Shown here: positions 1 to 14,391 of the stretch, piece by piece
Layout of the letters: every line of letters starts with the position of its first letter
How positions within the stretch are numbered: position 1 is the first letter of the stretch
Origin: Ceratorhiza oryzae-sativae
Lineage: Eukaryota; Basidiomycota; Agaricomycetes; Cantharellales; Ceratobasidiaceae
DNA length: 64,000 bases
NCBI GenBank assembly: GCA_030998015.1
Contig: JARWMV010000048.1
Coordinates: 43,646 to 107,645 of the forward strand
Direction of reading: 5' to 3'
Translations under genes and position numbers: made by a program
The notes under the pieces: generated by a model
Told to the model about the DNA's origin: nothing
Databases searched by the model: none
The model's input: only the letters and a program-made list of their open reading frames with translations

Positions 1-736
1 ATCTTGATTGTGTTGTATTGTTGTTGGCTACTTGTGGAATGGAGTGGCTTGCGAGATCTCTTGTACAATCCCACACTGATATCTACATTATGCACATGTT
101 TTTGGCGGTCCTTGGTTTATCTTCTTCTGTAGCTATACCATAAATGTACATAACGCTGTAGTCTCATTTCTATTATTAATGGTTCTATATCAGCCAATAT
201 ACGAGTTGCTTCCTACATCCGCAAATTTTGCGCCTTTTAACTCCGGGGGATCAGTCGATTCATGCCGTCGTACCATGCCTTACTTAAATCCCTCGTAAAG
301 TGATTAGCCTCATCATGGTGCTCCCGTTAAGGGTTAAATGTCCGCGATGACTAATCGATCATGCCTCCATCCAGTTCAGTCCAAACGACAATTCATTAAT
401 CCAAACCAGGAGAATTGAAAAAGATATCCACAACAGACAGGGAGAAGAAGAAAAAAAAAAAGAGAGAAAAATGAGTTGGATTATGTACAAGACTATGACG
501 ATGAGTAGGAATGCATGATGACGAAACTGGCAATTGTCCGAAATCGTGAGTCTATGAAACAAACTTGGGGGTAGTGTCAGTAAGGAGTTGTGATGTGAGC
601 GGCGGGAAGAGTGGGGGACTGGGGTTAGGGATTGCGTTGGCTCTCAATAGAAGAGTCACAACCCCCAACCCAAATGGATCACGGCTAGCGCGGGACGAAA
701 AGAACCACCATCACCAAGAAGACGCAACTCACATTC
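1..736. other. Intergenic, no gene seen
   Basis: I find no convincing exon on either strand. The stretch holds a purine-rich run at about 420-480 and short AT-rich patches. It lies downstream of the minus-strand Rab gene, so it probably contains that gene's 3' UTR and polyadenylation region. Confidence 0.5.
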
Positions 737-2175
<1,439 letters not shown>

Positions 2176-2382
2176 TACAGGGGTATATGGTGTGCGGCGG
2201 CGGAGGAGATGGTGGACGACGGGAGCAAGGGGGCAGTGATCACTGGGCGGCTCCAAGACCGATGGGCTTACGTAAGCCACCTCGGCTCGGATGAGGCGAG
2301 TGAGGCCCTTCGTTCTCACCAGGGGTAAACACAACGCGTTGATTAAATCATAGTGGAGCAGACACGAGGCAGAACACATTGT

Positions 2383-3738
2383 TTATAGTTTAGGTAAAGG
2401 CTTGAACCTCGCCGGCTTCTTCGTCTGGAACACCCCAATCGCATCACCCGTATCCTGCCAGCTTGATGAGTTTGGCTATCTTCGACTCTTGAAATAGACC
2501 TACCGATGACTGCAGCATGACTTGGTTCCAGGTTGCAACGTATTCCAGATTTTCGTCCACCCTGCGCCCCAGACCATGAACGAGCAGCAGAGACAAAGGA
2601 AGGCAAGACTCACGAATGGTCTCGTGCGTGTAATAAAATCCTCTTGGTCCCAACAACCGCAATCGGGCTCTTGCTAGCAATGGCCTTGGCCACCTCGAGC
2701 GCCTCCCCTTTATTCTCTATTTAACCTTGGACAAGTCGAAAGCGGGAAAGCAAACGCACGAATAACGTCCTGCCTTCCGCCCGAGACGATCCTTGAAATC
2801 ATTCCCAGCCTTAGAGCATCCTCGGGCCCGAATACTCGAGCAGTAAGCGCGAGCTCTCGGAGGAGCGATTCGTTGCCTGTTATTTTCGGCAAACGTGCAA
2901 GGGTGCCGATATCTGCGGCTAGGCCTACGTCTACTTCCTATTTCAATCGCACATGGGCATCGGGCGGAAATAGGGAAGCGGGACGAAATTTCAAGCGGTG
3001 GTGAATCCAAAGCCAAGATTAGAGTGGGCAAGAGCACAATGAGATTATGTACAACGAACCTTGATCGAAAATTTCGCATTCGGGCTACTCAGCCTGATAT
3101 CGCAACAACATAGTATATCAATGGCGAGACCATAGGCTACCCCATGAACAGCCGCGATAACTGGCTGGGTGCACTTCTCGATCGAGGATATGCACGCTTG
3201 AAAGTGCTATTCACATACATACCTTCATCACTACGAGAAGAAGAAATGCTGAATAACGACGCACCAAAATATGATCCCTCAGCTTCAAACTCATCCGTGC
3301 CGGATCCAGCCCCTCGGTGTTCACCAAGCTACCTGTATCCATCACTACTCTTCTTATTAGTGCACTTCAAAGTGGCCAGAGAGACCAAAGATCGGGTCGA
3401 GAGTGTGCATCAACTCACAATCCAGTCCTGCGGTGAAAACCTTCTCGAACCCGGAAGCAAGAACCACAGCTCTTATGCTCCCATCTCTCGAGATTTTATC
3501 AAACGTCGAGCCAAGTTCTTCCCAAAATCTTCGAACTTTCAATACAATCAAAAAAAGGCGGTATATTTTGCGTACGGTTGATTAAATGCATTTACGGGCG
3601 CTCTTCACGGCCCGTCAGGAGAGCGAAGAAAACACAGGGAGCGAGAAATACCCACCGGTTCATTTCAACTAGCAAAACGGTCTCATCTCCAAGTGGAGCA
3701 GTTACTTTTACAAATTTGTTCGATGAAAATGCAGCCAT
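2383..3738 (-). CDS. ECH1: Dienoyl-CoA isomerase / enoyl-CoA hydratase (ECH1-like)
   Basis: Crotonase-superfamily enzyme, most like delta3,5-delta2,4-dienoyl-CoA isomerase of unsaturated fatty acid beta-oxidation. The start MAAFSSNKFVKVTAPLGDE (ATG 3736-3738) leads to VEMNR-APVNAFNQP-FWEELGSTFDKIS across two introns, then the oxyanion-hole segment VFTAGLD. A further exon reads QPVIAAVHGVAYGLAIDI, and the next EVDVGLAADIGTLARLPK, the segment that carries the catalytic acidic residues in ECH1. The C-terminus is FKPLPKL followed by TAA at 2383-2385. PKL fits the loose PTS1 consensus, suggesting peroxisomal targeting (inference). An alternative in-frame ATG exists at 3796-3798. The gene lies 207 bp upstream of, and in the same orientation as, the Rab4 gene. 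Confidence 0.85.
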
Positions 3739-4007
3739 ATTTTTGTTGTCGAGCGGCGGAGTGGACCAGCCTAGATCGTGGTCGTTTGCGGGGAACAATT
3801 TCCCTTCCGGCTATTCCGGGTCAACATTGGGGCCGGATGGCACGTGATTCACACCCAGTGGCTATAGCGCCACTTGAATGAAAACTCGAGGACGGATAAA
3901 TACATGGAGCCAATGCGACTTGCCTAAGCGCTAAATGAAGCTGAGAGAAATTTTATATTCACAAGAGATAAATATAAAGAGCACCGAATATAAATAAATG
4001 ATTTCAA

Positions 4008-6851
4008 TCAAAGTACCTCTCGCCTTGCCGCGTGTAGCAGCTTTCTCTTTGTCAACAAATCCTTCCGCAGCACGGAGACAGAATCAGATTCCTTCAATAA
4101 ATCCTCGTAGTAGTTGTCCGATTGCCCTTCAGCGGGTTGGATCTCGTCATGTAGCGCGTTCCGGATCCTCTTGCCAAACTTGCGGACGAAATATTGGTCG
4201 ATTGTCATCGGGACATTGTCCGAAAATCGACGGTACGCAACTTGGCACGATGTCGTTTTAGGTTATCATAGAATAAAAGTTAAATTACTTACTGTGATAG
4301 TGCGCTCGGGTGCTGGCCATAATTTCCAATGCACTCTGATGTGCTCCGTTCAGGTTCTGCAATGACGGACCCCGGACTTTCTTCCCAAACTCTCTAGTAT
4401 TCACCGATCCGTCGGTCAATGCATCAACAGCTGCATCAACAATAGCCTCTCCGACTCGTTGTAGTTTATCCATCGGGTCGGGCAGCATGAACACATCTTG
4501 ATAGTATCGCAGGTATTGGGCTTTGTATGTTTTGAATTGACCAACGTGAGAGGTGTAGGGTTCGGACTCTTGTTCTAGTAGAGCCTCGAGCTGAGTAGTG
4601 GTTTCGTCCTTGCAGTCCTGCAAAAGGCGTCCCGTAATCTCGCTGTTCAATGACATCCGTTAACATCACTGTACGAGAACAAGTACGTAACTTGACAAAC
4701 CTGACAAGTTCCTCCAACTTTCCATGATGATACATCCCGAAATGCGCGTTGACAATCTCATTCAGTATTTTCGCGAATGAGTCTTCCGTATCGGAAACAA
4801 GGGCGCGGACAGGTTGGTGCCATGCGTCGACAACCTTTGATATTAGTTGCTTCTTGACTTCGAACGGGTAGTCGTCTAGCCGAGCGTATTGTCTCAGGTA
4901 GGGCAATAAAAATATATATCAAAACATACCAGGAAACTCGCGAGTACGTGCCCTGTTATACGTGGTGAGCAAGGTGTATGCGCGACCGACTTGAAAATAT
5001 ATCACCATTTCGCGGCTGCATCCACTTCGTCGAGCGTAAATTCGTTCCCATACGGTGAAGAGTTCAGCCATAATTCGTCGTCTGGGATAAAGTCTGGACG
5101 AGGCAACTCCTTCTCTCCATCCTCATCGAGATCTTCAGCTCCCTGCTTTCGTAAACAAAATACGAGACCAGCTCCCTGAAGGTCCTCCCGAAGAGCCTCG
5201 TACGAAGCATGAAGCCTTTGCATTAGTCCCAGCTGTCCCGCCAACGGATCCCCTCGAACCAGTTTGACCATGACATCGGCGACGAATTTGTCAATGAGGT
5301 CCCGAACAATCGAACGAGGGCTCCCTTCGCCTTGCTTTGGAAGTTTCTCGAGCTGGGATTCGTTGTCGCGAATTAGGCGAGCTATCTCAGTCCGGATGCT
5401 CGGTAAACTAGATCATATGTGATCAATAATCCTCTAGCGCAGAACATTGCACCATCTCACAGTTTCTGAATCGCAATCGAAAGAACATCCCCTAGCTGGT
5501 GAGCAAGTTTAGATGCACCAAGATTCTTTTTGTGGGCAGAAGGAATTGTCGACCATGGAGGCGTCGTCTCGAAATACTCCATTTCTTTGGCACGCGCTCG
5601 TTCCCATGTGTAATTTCGAGACCGTAGTTCCTTGGAGTTGGGCTGCTTCACCACAAACCAACCGTTTTTCAGCGAGTTGGCTTGGCCGGTAATCATTTTG
5701 ATCCAACGCTCCTCTTCACCTGCTTCGATCCGATCGGGCTTTGTCAAAACGCCTATCCTGGGTTGAGTTGTATGTTATGAAAAAGAGAAATAAAAACAAA
5801 CCAATCGTGCGCTCGCCCGTTGGATCATACTTGCGAGCTAGGAATACTGATTTGTGGGTCTCAAAGTCGCCTTTGATACAGGTTGAGCACAAACAAACGT
5901 ATCCTATACACCAACTTACTTTCGCAGGCAACGACGAGAAGAATGAGCGCAGTCGGTGCTGCCATATAGCTCGTGACCAGATCCTCGACCAATTGAATAT
6001 CATTTTCGGTTAGGGAATCGGAGCTGTTTGCAATCAGACCTGTTGAGTGATATCGCATTCAGACACGGCTTGAGCGAAAGTCGACGGCGAAAGGCTCACC
6101 CGGGAGATCAACAAACGTGAGGTCGGAAAGCTCTTGTCCAAAAATTTCAATCACAACAGTATCTCTTGTAAATGAACGGCCTTTCGGCTCAAGATCCTCA
6201 TTCAAAAACCGCTTCGGGTCGATTTCAGGGCAAAGAACGGCCTTTTGGGCACGGGCAATTCGGTCTTGGACATAGTCCTTGCTTCGGAGAGTATCACCTG
6301 ATAATCGTTATTTGAGAATTTTCATAAATTACCGATCGATTGCAACGCCTACCAAATGGTATATCTACATCTCCTCGACTGCTTAAACCGGATTCAAATC
6401 GCAAGGACACACGCGCTTCCCAAGCGCCTGTTGTATGTCGTAAACGGCACTCGATTGGACATCTACGCAATGGCCCTTAGTTTCTTATCTGCAAAGAGAA
6501 CTATTTGGTACATGCCTCGTGCATGTCCCGCTCTGGCGAGGGAGATTTATCTACAAAATCGTACAACAGATATAGTCGGGTCCGATTAGAACATATCGTG
6601 GATGACGCTCACCCCCGATAAGGCTTCTATCAACGATGATTTGCCAACACTCTGAGACCCAACGCAGACCATGTTTGGTAGTTCGAGATCCCTGCTGAAG
6701 CTGCACCATCACACGACTCATGAGACTCATGGAATGCAGGCATCAAAAGAAGATAGAATCACCCCATAGCGCGCAGCGAGTTCAGGGTATCAAGCAACTT
6801 GCGCCGAGTCGCGCCATTGGCGTCGTTGTTCATGTCGTGATACTCGACCAT
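4008..6851 (-). CDS. Dynamin-like (Mx/Dnm-type) large GTPase
   Basis: Large GTPase that self-assembles on membranes for fission or remodelling. Exon 1 starts MVEYHDMNNDANGATRRKLL (ATG 6849-6851). The G1 motif VCVGSQSVGKSSLIEALSG lies at about 6610-6690. G2 (INLPRQSGTCTR) is near 6510-6550, G3 (LTFVDLPG) near 6095-6130, and G4 (VLTKPDR) near 5730. The middle/stalk region runs from about 5700 to 4290. A GTPase effector domain follows: CQVAYRRFSDNVPMTIDQYF at about 4190-4240, then a helical C-terminus ending LLHAARREVL before TGA at 4008-4010. No PH or proline-rich domain is visible, so it belongs to the short fungal dynamin-like/Mx-like group rather than classical endocytic dynamin. About ten introns. 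Target membrane cannot be told from sequence. Confidence 0.85.
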
Positions 6852-8485
6852 CGCGGGCAACAAGGAGGCAAACGGTGGAGAGAGAGGAACGAGGGTCGAT
6901 GTATAGCCACGAGGGCCGGGGTATTTATGTTTGCTACTTTAAGGAATGAAAAGGGCACACATTCATTTCATGGAGGCCATGAGGTAGCCATGAGGATCCT
7001 TGCAGCCTGGTGTTGCATTGCGCATATACATACCAAACTTTCGAGGACCTGGCACACTTTCATCACCGGGTTGAGTTGTGGGGATTGTGCTATTGCCTCT
7101 GCTATGGTGTCTTTCATGGTGGTGGCCGACAGCGAAATGAGAGCAAGGCGTGTATTAGATAATCAAGCAATCCATTAGTAACTCCGAACAAAACGAGGCA
7201 AAAGCGTGCCTTGCCCCCCTGAGCGTGAACGAAGTAGCGATCTTGTAGATAAGATACTAGAGTCTACGTTTTACTCATACAGAACTATTCATATATCGCT
7301 GGCAAGTGAAACCAACTAGTCTGGCTCGCCCCAGTTCTTTCATGGTTACGAAATGGGAATAGGGCATCGCCGCGAAACCAAAGGGTCGATTGGGCGTAAT
7401 GATGGGTCATGAAAATGGAGAGTTGGGTAATGGTGTCGTTAGCCTGAATGGTCCAGGCGTGGCGAGGCGATGAGGTGTCATCACGTGTTCTTACACTTTT
7501 ACGCTACTCCCGTTACTCCATAGGTTATTCTAGTTTTGGATAGAGCATCATGATATAATGGTAGGCGCTCGTACCTGGGCATAAAAAATTGCCCGGCGCG
7601 CCTGTGGTCGAATTCAGATGGACTTCACTCAAGCCGCAGGATGCACAGTGGGATTGGAAAACAACCAAATTGACCAGCGGCGCGAATACGAAGCACGTAT
7701 TTGCTTGCCCAAGCTCGCTAGATGTTGACCCTGGCTGAACTTCGTTCTCCGCCGCTTCTAAAGGCTGCAGACCACAAGATTGATATCGACGACAGCATCC
7801 CCCCCGCCCTCTTCGTTTTCACAGAATCAGCAAGGGGTCCAAGCTCGGCGGATCTAGACCAAGATACAAAAACCCTAGTTTATGCTAGTAGCCGGTGGGA
7901 GCCCAAGGTTTGTAGCTAGACTCTAGAGCCGCTCCATGGCAGTTAGAATACATGTAGACATTCAAAAATCCGCAGCGAAGGTTGCAAAGTCGACCGCCTT
8001 GAAAGAGCGGTACAAAGCCAGGGCAAGAATATGAATACTGTGGCTGAGCTATAGGGGCTCGATCGGAATCCATGTGCCGCGTGGCGAGATGAACACTCTC
8101 AGCGCAGAAAGGGCAAGAACACTGTCAGGTGCCCGCAAATTTCGCTCCAGGATTGGGTGATAATCACACCGGGAGCCGGCGCGGTGATTATCTGGAAAGG
8201 AAAAGCCTTTCAAGTGGTCGAGTCAGCAAGCTCGTGCAGAACCAGTGTCCGATTGCTAGGCTATGAAGAGGGCGAGTGCGGATGAGACCTCGTAGCGTGT
8301 GTTGACCGACGGCGAAGCAGAGGTGGTGGTCGGGATTTGGATGTTGAGGTGATTGTGCGTGAGTTCGAAGACCGGGTTCTGGGACCGAGTCGGTGCACGG
8401 GGTCTCCTTGATTGAGTATCGGGTGCTCCATGGACAAGTATATAAGCGTTCAGGTGCAAGGAGGTCCGGTTGGGTGCCCCAGAAC
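6852..8485. other. Divergent intergenic region, dynamin-like gene / copper-fist gene
   Basis: About 1.6 kb between two divergent genes, presumably holding both promoters. Short open stretches occur (for example 7618-7728 and 7722-7919), but none shows a recognisable domain or splice-consistent continuation. An inverted repeat at 8159-8192 is listed separately. Confidence 0.45.
8159..8192. repeat. Inverted repeat upstream of copper-fist gene
   Basis: Perfect 9-bp arms, GATAATCAC at 8159-8167 and GTGATTATC at 8184-8192, separated by 16 bp. It lies about 300 bp upstream of the copper-fist start. It could be a dimeric operator (GATA-like half sites) or chance. Confidence 0.4.
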
Positions 8486-10001
8486 ATGGTGTGTCCATCG
8501 TGTGGTTGGCTCTGCTTGTTCTGACATACCTCCAGATTGTCATCGACAACCAAAAGTTTGCGTGGTAGGTGCGTTTCCCTGCGCCGAACCTCACCGGCCG
8601 AAGCTTTCCTAGTTCGGCTTGCATCAACGGTCACCGCTCGTCCTCATGCAACCACACGGAGCGACCCCTGTTCGAGGTCAAGAAGAAAGGCCGGCCAGTT
8701 TCCCAGTGTGAGCGTTGTCGAACGCTCCGAAAGACCCGGTCGTACCACGAGAAATGTGTATGTAACAAACCCGAGGCGGAGCAGGTACCCACGTCTAGCA
8801 ACAGCCAACCAAAGGAGAAGCAAATCAAAAACGGTGCGGGCGCTCCCATTAGTGTTTGATCCCGACTCATCCGTTCGCAATGTCCCTACAGCACTCCGCC
8901 GAGCTCCTACAACTCCAGCCTTACCCAACGGCGTCAAGGATATTCTTGGCTCTGAGTCGGAGCAGTATGAAGGCAAGAATATATATCCCTATCTGTCCTT
9001 TTTCTTTACATTGCTCATATTCGGTGTCCCAGCCGGTGACGATTCTCGTGAGTCTTCTCGAGGTAGAACCGCTGCTCGAGGCAGTTTCACGGGTTCTACA
9101 GCTCAGGAAAGTGGTGGTATGCATAGCGCTGAAGCCGCGCATGTCCCCGACCCATCTCCTCGGCGAGCATCCCCGTCCCACAGAATTCTACCTCCGCCTG
9201 AGAAATCAAATATTCTCGCAAGAAATCTAAACATGGCTTCTCAACCTCCTTCAAGCTGTTGTAATCAACCCGGCACCAATCCACTTGGTCTTTCATCCAG
9301 CGCCCTCGCCTCTTGCCACCTTCCGAGCATCTCAACCTGGACCTCAACCCCCCCGCTACTTCACTCGCTCCACATCACGACAACCAGTGACAGCTGTGGG
9401 TGCGGGAAAGACTGCATGTGTGCGGGGTGTGTACAGCACCGGGGGGCGGTCGCAGCGGCAGCGGCCATAGCCGCCGGACATGGAAGTTGCCCGGATCGAT
9501 GCCAAACATGCCAGGATCAAGCCCTGACGGGATGCACATCTCCCCTGCACCTGTCGGAGCAGAAGTCGAGAGTCTGCTGACTCGTGCACTGGCGAAATTG
9601 CCCCCTCCGCCATCGGGTAGGCTCGGGGTGTTTCAGTCGACGATGGGGGGAAAGCAAGTCGCGCTGGTTTATTTCCCGGCTTCGATTCTAGGTGCCCGCG
9701 AGGATTTATCAGCACACAACGCACGCTCCAAACGGCCGAGGGAAGCACTGTCATCGGAAGGGGAGGATAGTCTTACAGACGCCGATGCAGAGGGGGAGGT
9801 TGAAGCGCCTCTTCTTCACAAGCTCAAATGCGACTTTCGATTGTTACTCCATCTCCACCAGCCTCACCACTCAGCGCCGCCGATAACGTAGCATCTCTCT
9901 CGCCAAGGCTTTACCGGAATAATGATTGGGCGCTGGCTCAGCTGGAGGTCGATGAAGAGACAGAACTGGGGATGGCCGTGGATGCAATCTCACCCAGATG
10001 A
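8486..10001 (+). CDS. Copper-fist transcription factor (Mac1/Cuf1-like)
   Basis: Nuclear copper-sensing regulator. The N-terminal copper-fist domain is unmistakable after splicing: VIDNQKFAC, then SACINGHRSSSCNH, KKKGRPVSQCERCRTLRK and EKCVCN (about 8536-8790). It contains the Zn/Cu cysteine pattern and the KGRP minor-groove motif. The most economical start is an ATG-only first exon (8486-8488), an intron 8489-8535, and an exon opening IVIDNQ. At about 9397-9440 the motif CGCGKDCMCAGCVQH matches the C-terminal CxC cysteine box of Mac1/Cuf1, which binds Cu(I) and silences the factor. The final exon reads SPLSAADNVASLSPRLYRN and ends at TGA 9999-10001. The middle is Ser/Pro/Thr rich. One or two introns between 9440 and 9840 are required but I could not place them exactly. 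The neighbouring reductases and Ctr transporters are the expected targets. Confidence 0.85.
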
Positions 10002-10432
10002 CCACTTGGGAACTGGCTGTATTTGAATGAGAATTGTGTATAATATATGGGCTCTGACGTTGCTGCCTATTTACTCTGGGTTTGCTGTGTGTACCTTAAG
10101 CGATAGGCAAGTGTACACATATATTTGTATCGTGGTTTGTACCCACTAATCAAAGCCGTCTAACTTTGTCCAGTTAATTTCCGCGAAACGTTACGCTACC
10201 TTACCAAAAAAAGCAACATTGTGATAATTTCAACTCTCGTATGCCCATGTAATTCCAACGGACTCTCCACACGGGTGACATCTGCCAGATTCAAACAAAG
10301 TTTCACTTTCACATATTCCTCTCAAGCTTCCGTAGCTTACTTGCGTTTGTCGAGAAACACTCGCATATGCCAATACCCGATTTACATATTTGAAATTCGT
10401 ACACACCAGAAAAGGAATTCCGTCCGCTTTCC

Positions 10433-12921
10433 TTACCACGTGAAGCTCTCCTCAAAGAAGGCAATCTTGTCCGCCGGAACCTCATCCCCAAGAACGTTCA
10501 CACACGCCGTACGGACCTGGTCTACCATCCCAACCGGGCCACAGACAAAGAACGCCACTCGGCCAGGGCGCTCCGCCCTCGCTTCGTCGTACACGAGTTG
10601 ACTCACGTCAGGACGCAGACTGGGCGCATCGTGAGCTGGTTCACTGCCCTCGGGCACCCCAGTATAATAGATCTTGGCATCGACGGATTCGGGTATCATG
10701 TTCCGTACGGCTGCAATGAGTCCAGAATCGCGAGACGCCCAGACGAGCGTCACGTGTTGGCCGCGAGCGGAGAGATCTTGAGCGTATGCAAGTGCAGGGG
10801 TGACACCGATCCCACCGGCAATCAGGACTACGGATTCATATAGGTGCAGGGGCTGAGGCTCCCCATACGGTCCCTCGAGCGAGATTGGCAGATCCACCGA
10901 CCCGTTTCCGGCTTCGATGTGTTGGAGCAGGGTCTTGGTCGCACCGGTGTGCGGCTTGACGAACAAGGTGACATGCGGCCGAGCAACAGTGTGGCTATTG
11001 CGTGAGCCTTTACCGTGTTCGAGGTCGCTTGTGCTGGCCTTGTCGTCCGAAACGGAAGAGTCAACGGCCCTATCAGAGACAGACCAAGTCGCGACGGAAA
11101 ACGGATGGTTCTCCCAAGGACGACGGGACTGCAAGGTAGGAAAGTAAACATAGTAGTGGTGCCCCGGGCGAATCGTGTTTTGGTTCAGACGAGGAAAGAC
11201 GGTGAGCTTAATGATGCTTTGAGCCGAGTTGGGAATCAACTCTGCGATTGCTGAACCGGAAGCTAAGGTTGCAAACCTGGATGAGCATCTGGCAATATTC
11301 GGATTTATCAAGACTTACTGCGGCCGATCGAGCCTTGCAGTCCATTCTTCCAAACTGATATCATGCGAAGCGTGCGGTCTGCAAGCCAGATACCAATAGC
11401 CACGTAGCTAGACAAGCGGGATCTTGAGCACGTTTCAGTTGGCCATGAACTGACGAAAACTCACATCCAGTTGAGATATCCATATCGCCACTTGAATCGT
11501 AGAACCATATGGTAGTAGCAACCAGCGATCAAAAATCCCGCAAAGAAAATGTGAAGAATGAGGAAAATCTCGTATGACCACTTGCGGAACGGGAGCATAG
11601 CGAACCCGACCATGAGGCAGATTACTACCGTGGCAACGAAACCTACAAGTGCATCAAGTCAATCATCATTACCCGGAGATCATGAGTCAATGGACTAACC
11701 CCACTGCATGTATGGCAAAGATCCTTCTTCCATATACTTGCTCCAGTCACCAGTGTCCCAATACCACTGTACGGTCCAGCCAACGCTATGAATGACGGCC
11801 TGAAAAGCGGACATTCGGGCTGGCCACGCTGATTGGTCAAATGTCTTGCTCAGTAGGTATATGCACTTACCAACCCATCGATGCAAAGTAATCATCGTCG
11901 ACGGGCTCCATCCAGTCAGCCAGAGCAAAGGATTATTCCTGTTCACAAAGATCAGCAATATTGTTCATGAGAACCGAGACGTTACGTACCGTGCCGAAAG
12001 GAGAATCGTTAGCGGAATCAGCGCAAAAGAAATCAGGCCCGCTCGATTCGATACAAAGCCCATCATCTCTTGCCGACGATCAGTCGCCCAGTTGTTGGGC
12101 TGAACCGACTTGTAGGCCACCGAGTTGGCAATGGCGGTCGCGGCAAGGAAGAACAGTAGAAACATGACCATGATTCGGGAAGGCAGGTATCCAAGACCGC
12201 GCAGGATAGGAGCACTCTGCGAGCCGTTGAACATGGCGGGTCGCACAAGATGTTTCTGAATCGAGGTCACTATCCGGGACGAGGAGAATGATTTGGGATC
12301 ATAGGTGCTGCGGAACATGCTCCGAGCCGTTTTGCGGATCGAACCAATCATCAAGACGCCCAGGATGACAAAAACGAGGATATACCTACGGAACATGCCT
12401 CAACAGAGAAAACAAAAGCGAGCTGGCTAACAGAGACTTACGACGCACGCTCGTGCCAACGCTCATTCCAAGCAAAGGCTTGCGCGGTGGCATAATCAAA
12501 GTTGTACACCTCATCTCGTACCCGAAGAGGTGTGTTGTTTAACCACTTGTTACCAACCGGTGCCAGAGGTGGAACCGTCGCCGGAATCGAGTCCAGCAGC
12601 GGTGGCCACTTGGAGTCTCGATCGACTTGAAGCCAGAGCCAGTAATGTTCGACCTCGTGCCATGGTTCAGCAAAGCATTTATCCTTGAGACAGTATGCTA
12701 CGCTCTGCAAATACGGCTGATACGACGCCTGGCAGTCCATGCGTTCACGAGCTGTTGGAATAAAGCTCTTAGTGAGACATGTTAGGCCTAATAGCGCGAC
12801 GTACAAGTGGTGTGGTGAGAATGCTTGCCCGTCCCGTGCATGGCAGCGTCCAAGCGTCGATAACGCCGTTGCAAGACTCGCCACACTGGAGTTGGAACAT
12901 GTCGGCAAGCAGCAGAAATCC
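10433..12921 (-). CDS. Ferric/cupric reductase FRE-1
   Basis: Plasma-membrane flavocytochrome that moves electrons from NADPH through FAD and haem to extracellular Fe(III) or Cu(II). The 5' end has a hydrophobic leader and a Cys-bearing ectodomain (MFQLQCGESCNG at about 12900, VAYCLKDKCFAEPW at about 12670). Membrane exons follow, with PSRIMVMFLLFFLAAT, the haem-ligand segments TLHRWVGK and AVIHSVGW, and a further helix near 11560. The FAD-binding motif WENHPFS lies near 11115. The NADPH-binding motifs are GGIGVTPALAY (about 10800) and FFVCGPVGMVDQVR (about 10530). It ends EESFTW with TAA 10433-10435. No disruption was seen. The exact first exon is uncertain: an acceptor-like TAG precedes 12921. 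FRE-2 is a close paralogue at 19430-21917. Confidence 0.85.
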
Positions 12922-14391
12922 AAGCTACCGAGAAGAAGGAGATGCTCCCGGGGCCAGGGGTGGACGAAGCTGGCCGCTTTTTGACCCATCATGATAGCGA
13001 GCCCCTGAGCTTGGCGTGCCGTGATACTCCGAGCCAAGAAAAATTATGCATGAGGCCGGAGATCCTTGGACGGTTACGATATTAGGGGTAGAGTGGGAAA
13101 AAGGGACCGAGGTGGCCTTGCGCCGCTCCGACTTTGTCAACAATCCTTTCCAATGCTTCTAAAGTGGAGTCTCGCCCAGGCACACCCTATCGGGAGAAAA
13201 GTCCGACCATGCATATTGCTCGAGCGATTTTTTACTGAATCTTACTTGCCCAATGGGAAGAGGGCATACTCGGGATGAGATATGAACATAGCGCAGGAGA
13301 CGAACTCTCGTTTGCCCGAGTCGGCGCTAAAATACCTCAGATCCCGAGAGCTAGTTCTGCCGTTGGGGATCCGAGCGACCGACGGGTTTGCCGGTGGTTC
13401 ATCCGATACCCCAATCCACCTCGTGGAGAATAGCATAACCTACCACTGTCCATTGGACGCCTAGAGTAGGTTGCTCCCCTGCTGTAGATCTTGCGCGTCG
13501 TGAACGGGAGGCGAGGATCAATTGGACCGAGTGGGTTGTGATCTCAACAGGGCAAGAAAGCAATAGTCTAGCTGAACGAAATGAGCATAGAACAGGGGGA
13601 AGCGGCGACATGCAAGCGAGAACTAATCGATACCAGCGACAGTAGAATCCAAGCAAAGCTCCCTGAATCTGATGAACCCGAGGGGTAACCAGAAACTACT
13701 CCCCAAGCATAAGAGCCGAAAGACAAGTAAACAAGGAGAATATGCCGAGAATACTTTGTAATAATCTAGACTTGATACACAAAACTGCACATAGCACCCG
13801 TAGTTTGATGCTAGCTGGCGGGTTACTGATAAAAGCAGACAGCCTGGCTCACATGTGCCTAGCATTTGTTAAGCAGTTAATATCGGCGAATAAGTGGGGG
13901 ACCCCATAGATGTTGCTTTCGCATTTTCGTGCTGCCTGGGCCACTACGGTGGAGGGTGATATGAGGTGATGCTGACGTGCTTCATATGTTGGGGACGCAC
14001 GTGACTCCTGGCCCAGCATACATTCCCCTATGAGCTCGTTTCGCTGAACGATTCAAGTCGCTATTGGGCGCAAAACCTTGATAATTATAGACACATATGC
14101 AAGGCGTACAACAAATTGTCGCAAAATTACCTCGTTCAGCTTATTGGATGGCTGTCTCGCTCAAAGTACGTCGCGAAGTGCCTATACGGGACTGTGAATT
14201 GCGCAAGTGCGGTTGTATTAGAATTATGTGCCTCAACCGCACGGGAGGACCCGATGTTTCTACCAGGCGATAGAAACTTGCAGTAGTTAGAACTTCCTAT
14301 CCTCACTGTCCTTTTCCTTATCCCCGCCCCCCCTTTTTCTCTTCTTCTCTAAAAAATTTCGTCCAACATCCTTCAACTGGGCATCATCCTC
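12922..14391. other. Intergenic, FRE-1 promoter side
   Basis: No coding sequence recognised. It contains the putative FRE-1 upstream region with the shared 28-bp element at 13312-13340, and the 3' flank of the MFS pseudogene. Short open frames here have no domain signature. Confidence 0.45.
13312..13340 (+). promoter_or_regulatory. Shared copper-gene promoter element, copy 1 (FRE-1)
   Basis: TTGCCCG at 13312-13318, 4 nt, then GGCGCTAAAATACCTCAG at 13323-13340. The same two blocks with the same 4-nt spacing occur between FRE-2 and CTR-1 and upstream of CTR-2. With the preceding base the first block is TTTGCCCG, one mismatch from the yeast Mac1 consensus TTTGC(T/G)C(A/G). It lies about 390 bp upstream of the FRE-1 coding start. 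Function is inferred. Confidence 0.6.

Noticed and set aside
3926..3945. AAGCGCTAAATG between ECH1 and the dynamin-like gene as a copper element
   Set aside because: Only a short core matches and the spacing partner is missing; the neighbouring genes are not metal-related.
8188..8634. Minus-strand open frames opposite the copper-fist start
   Set aside because: Shadows of the plus-strand exon; no domain.
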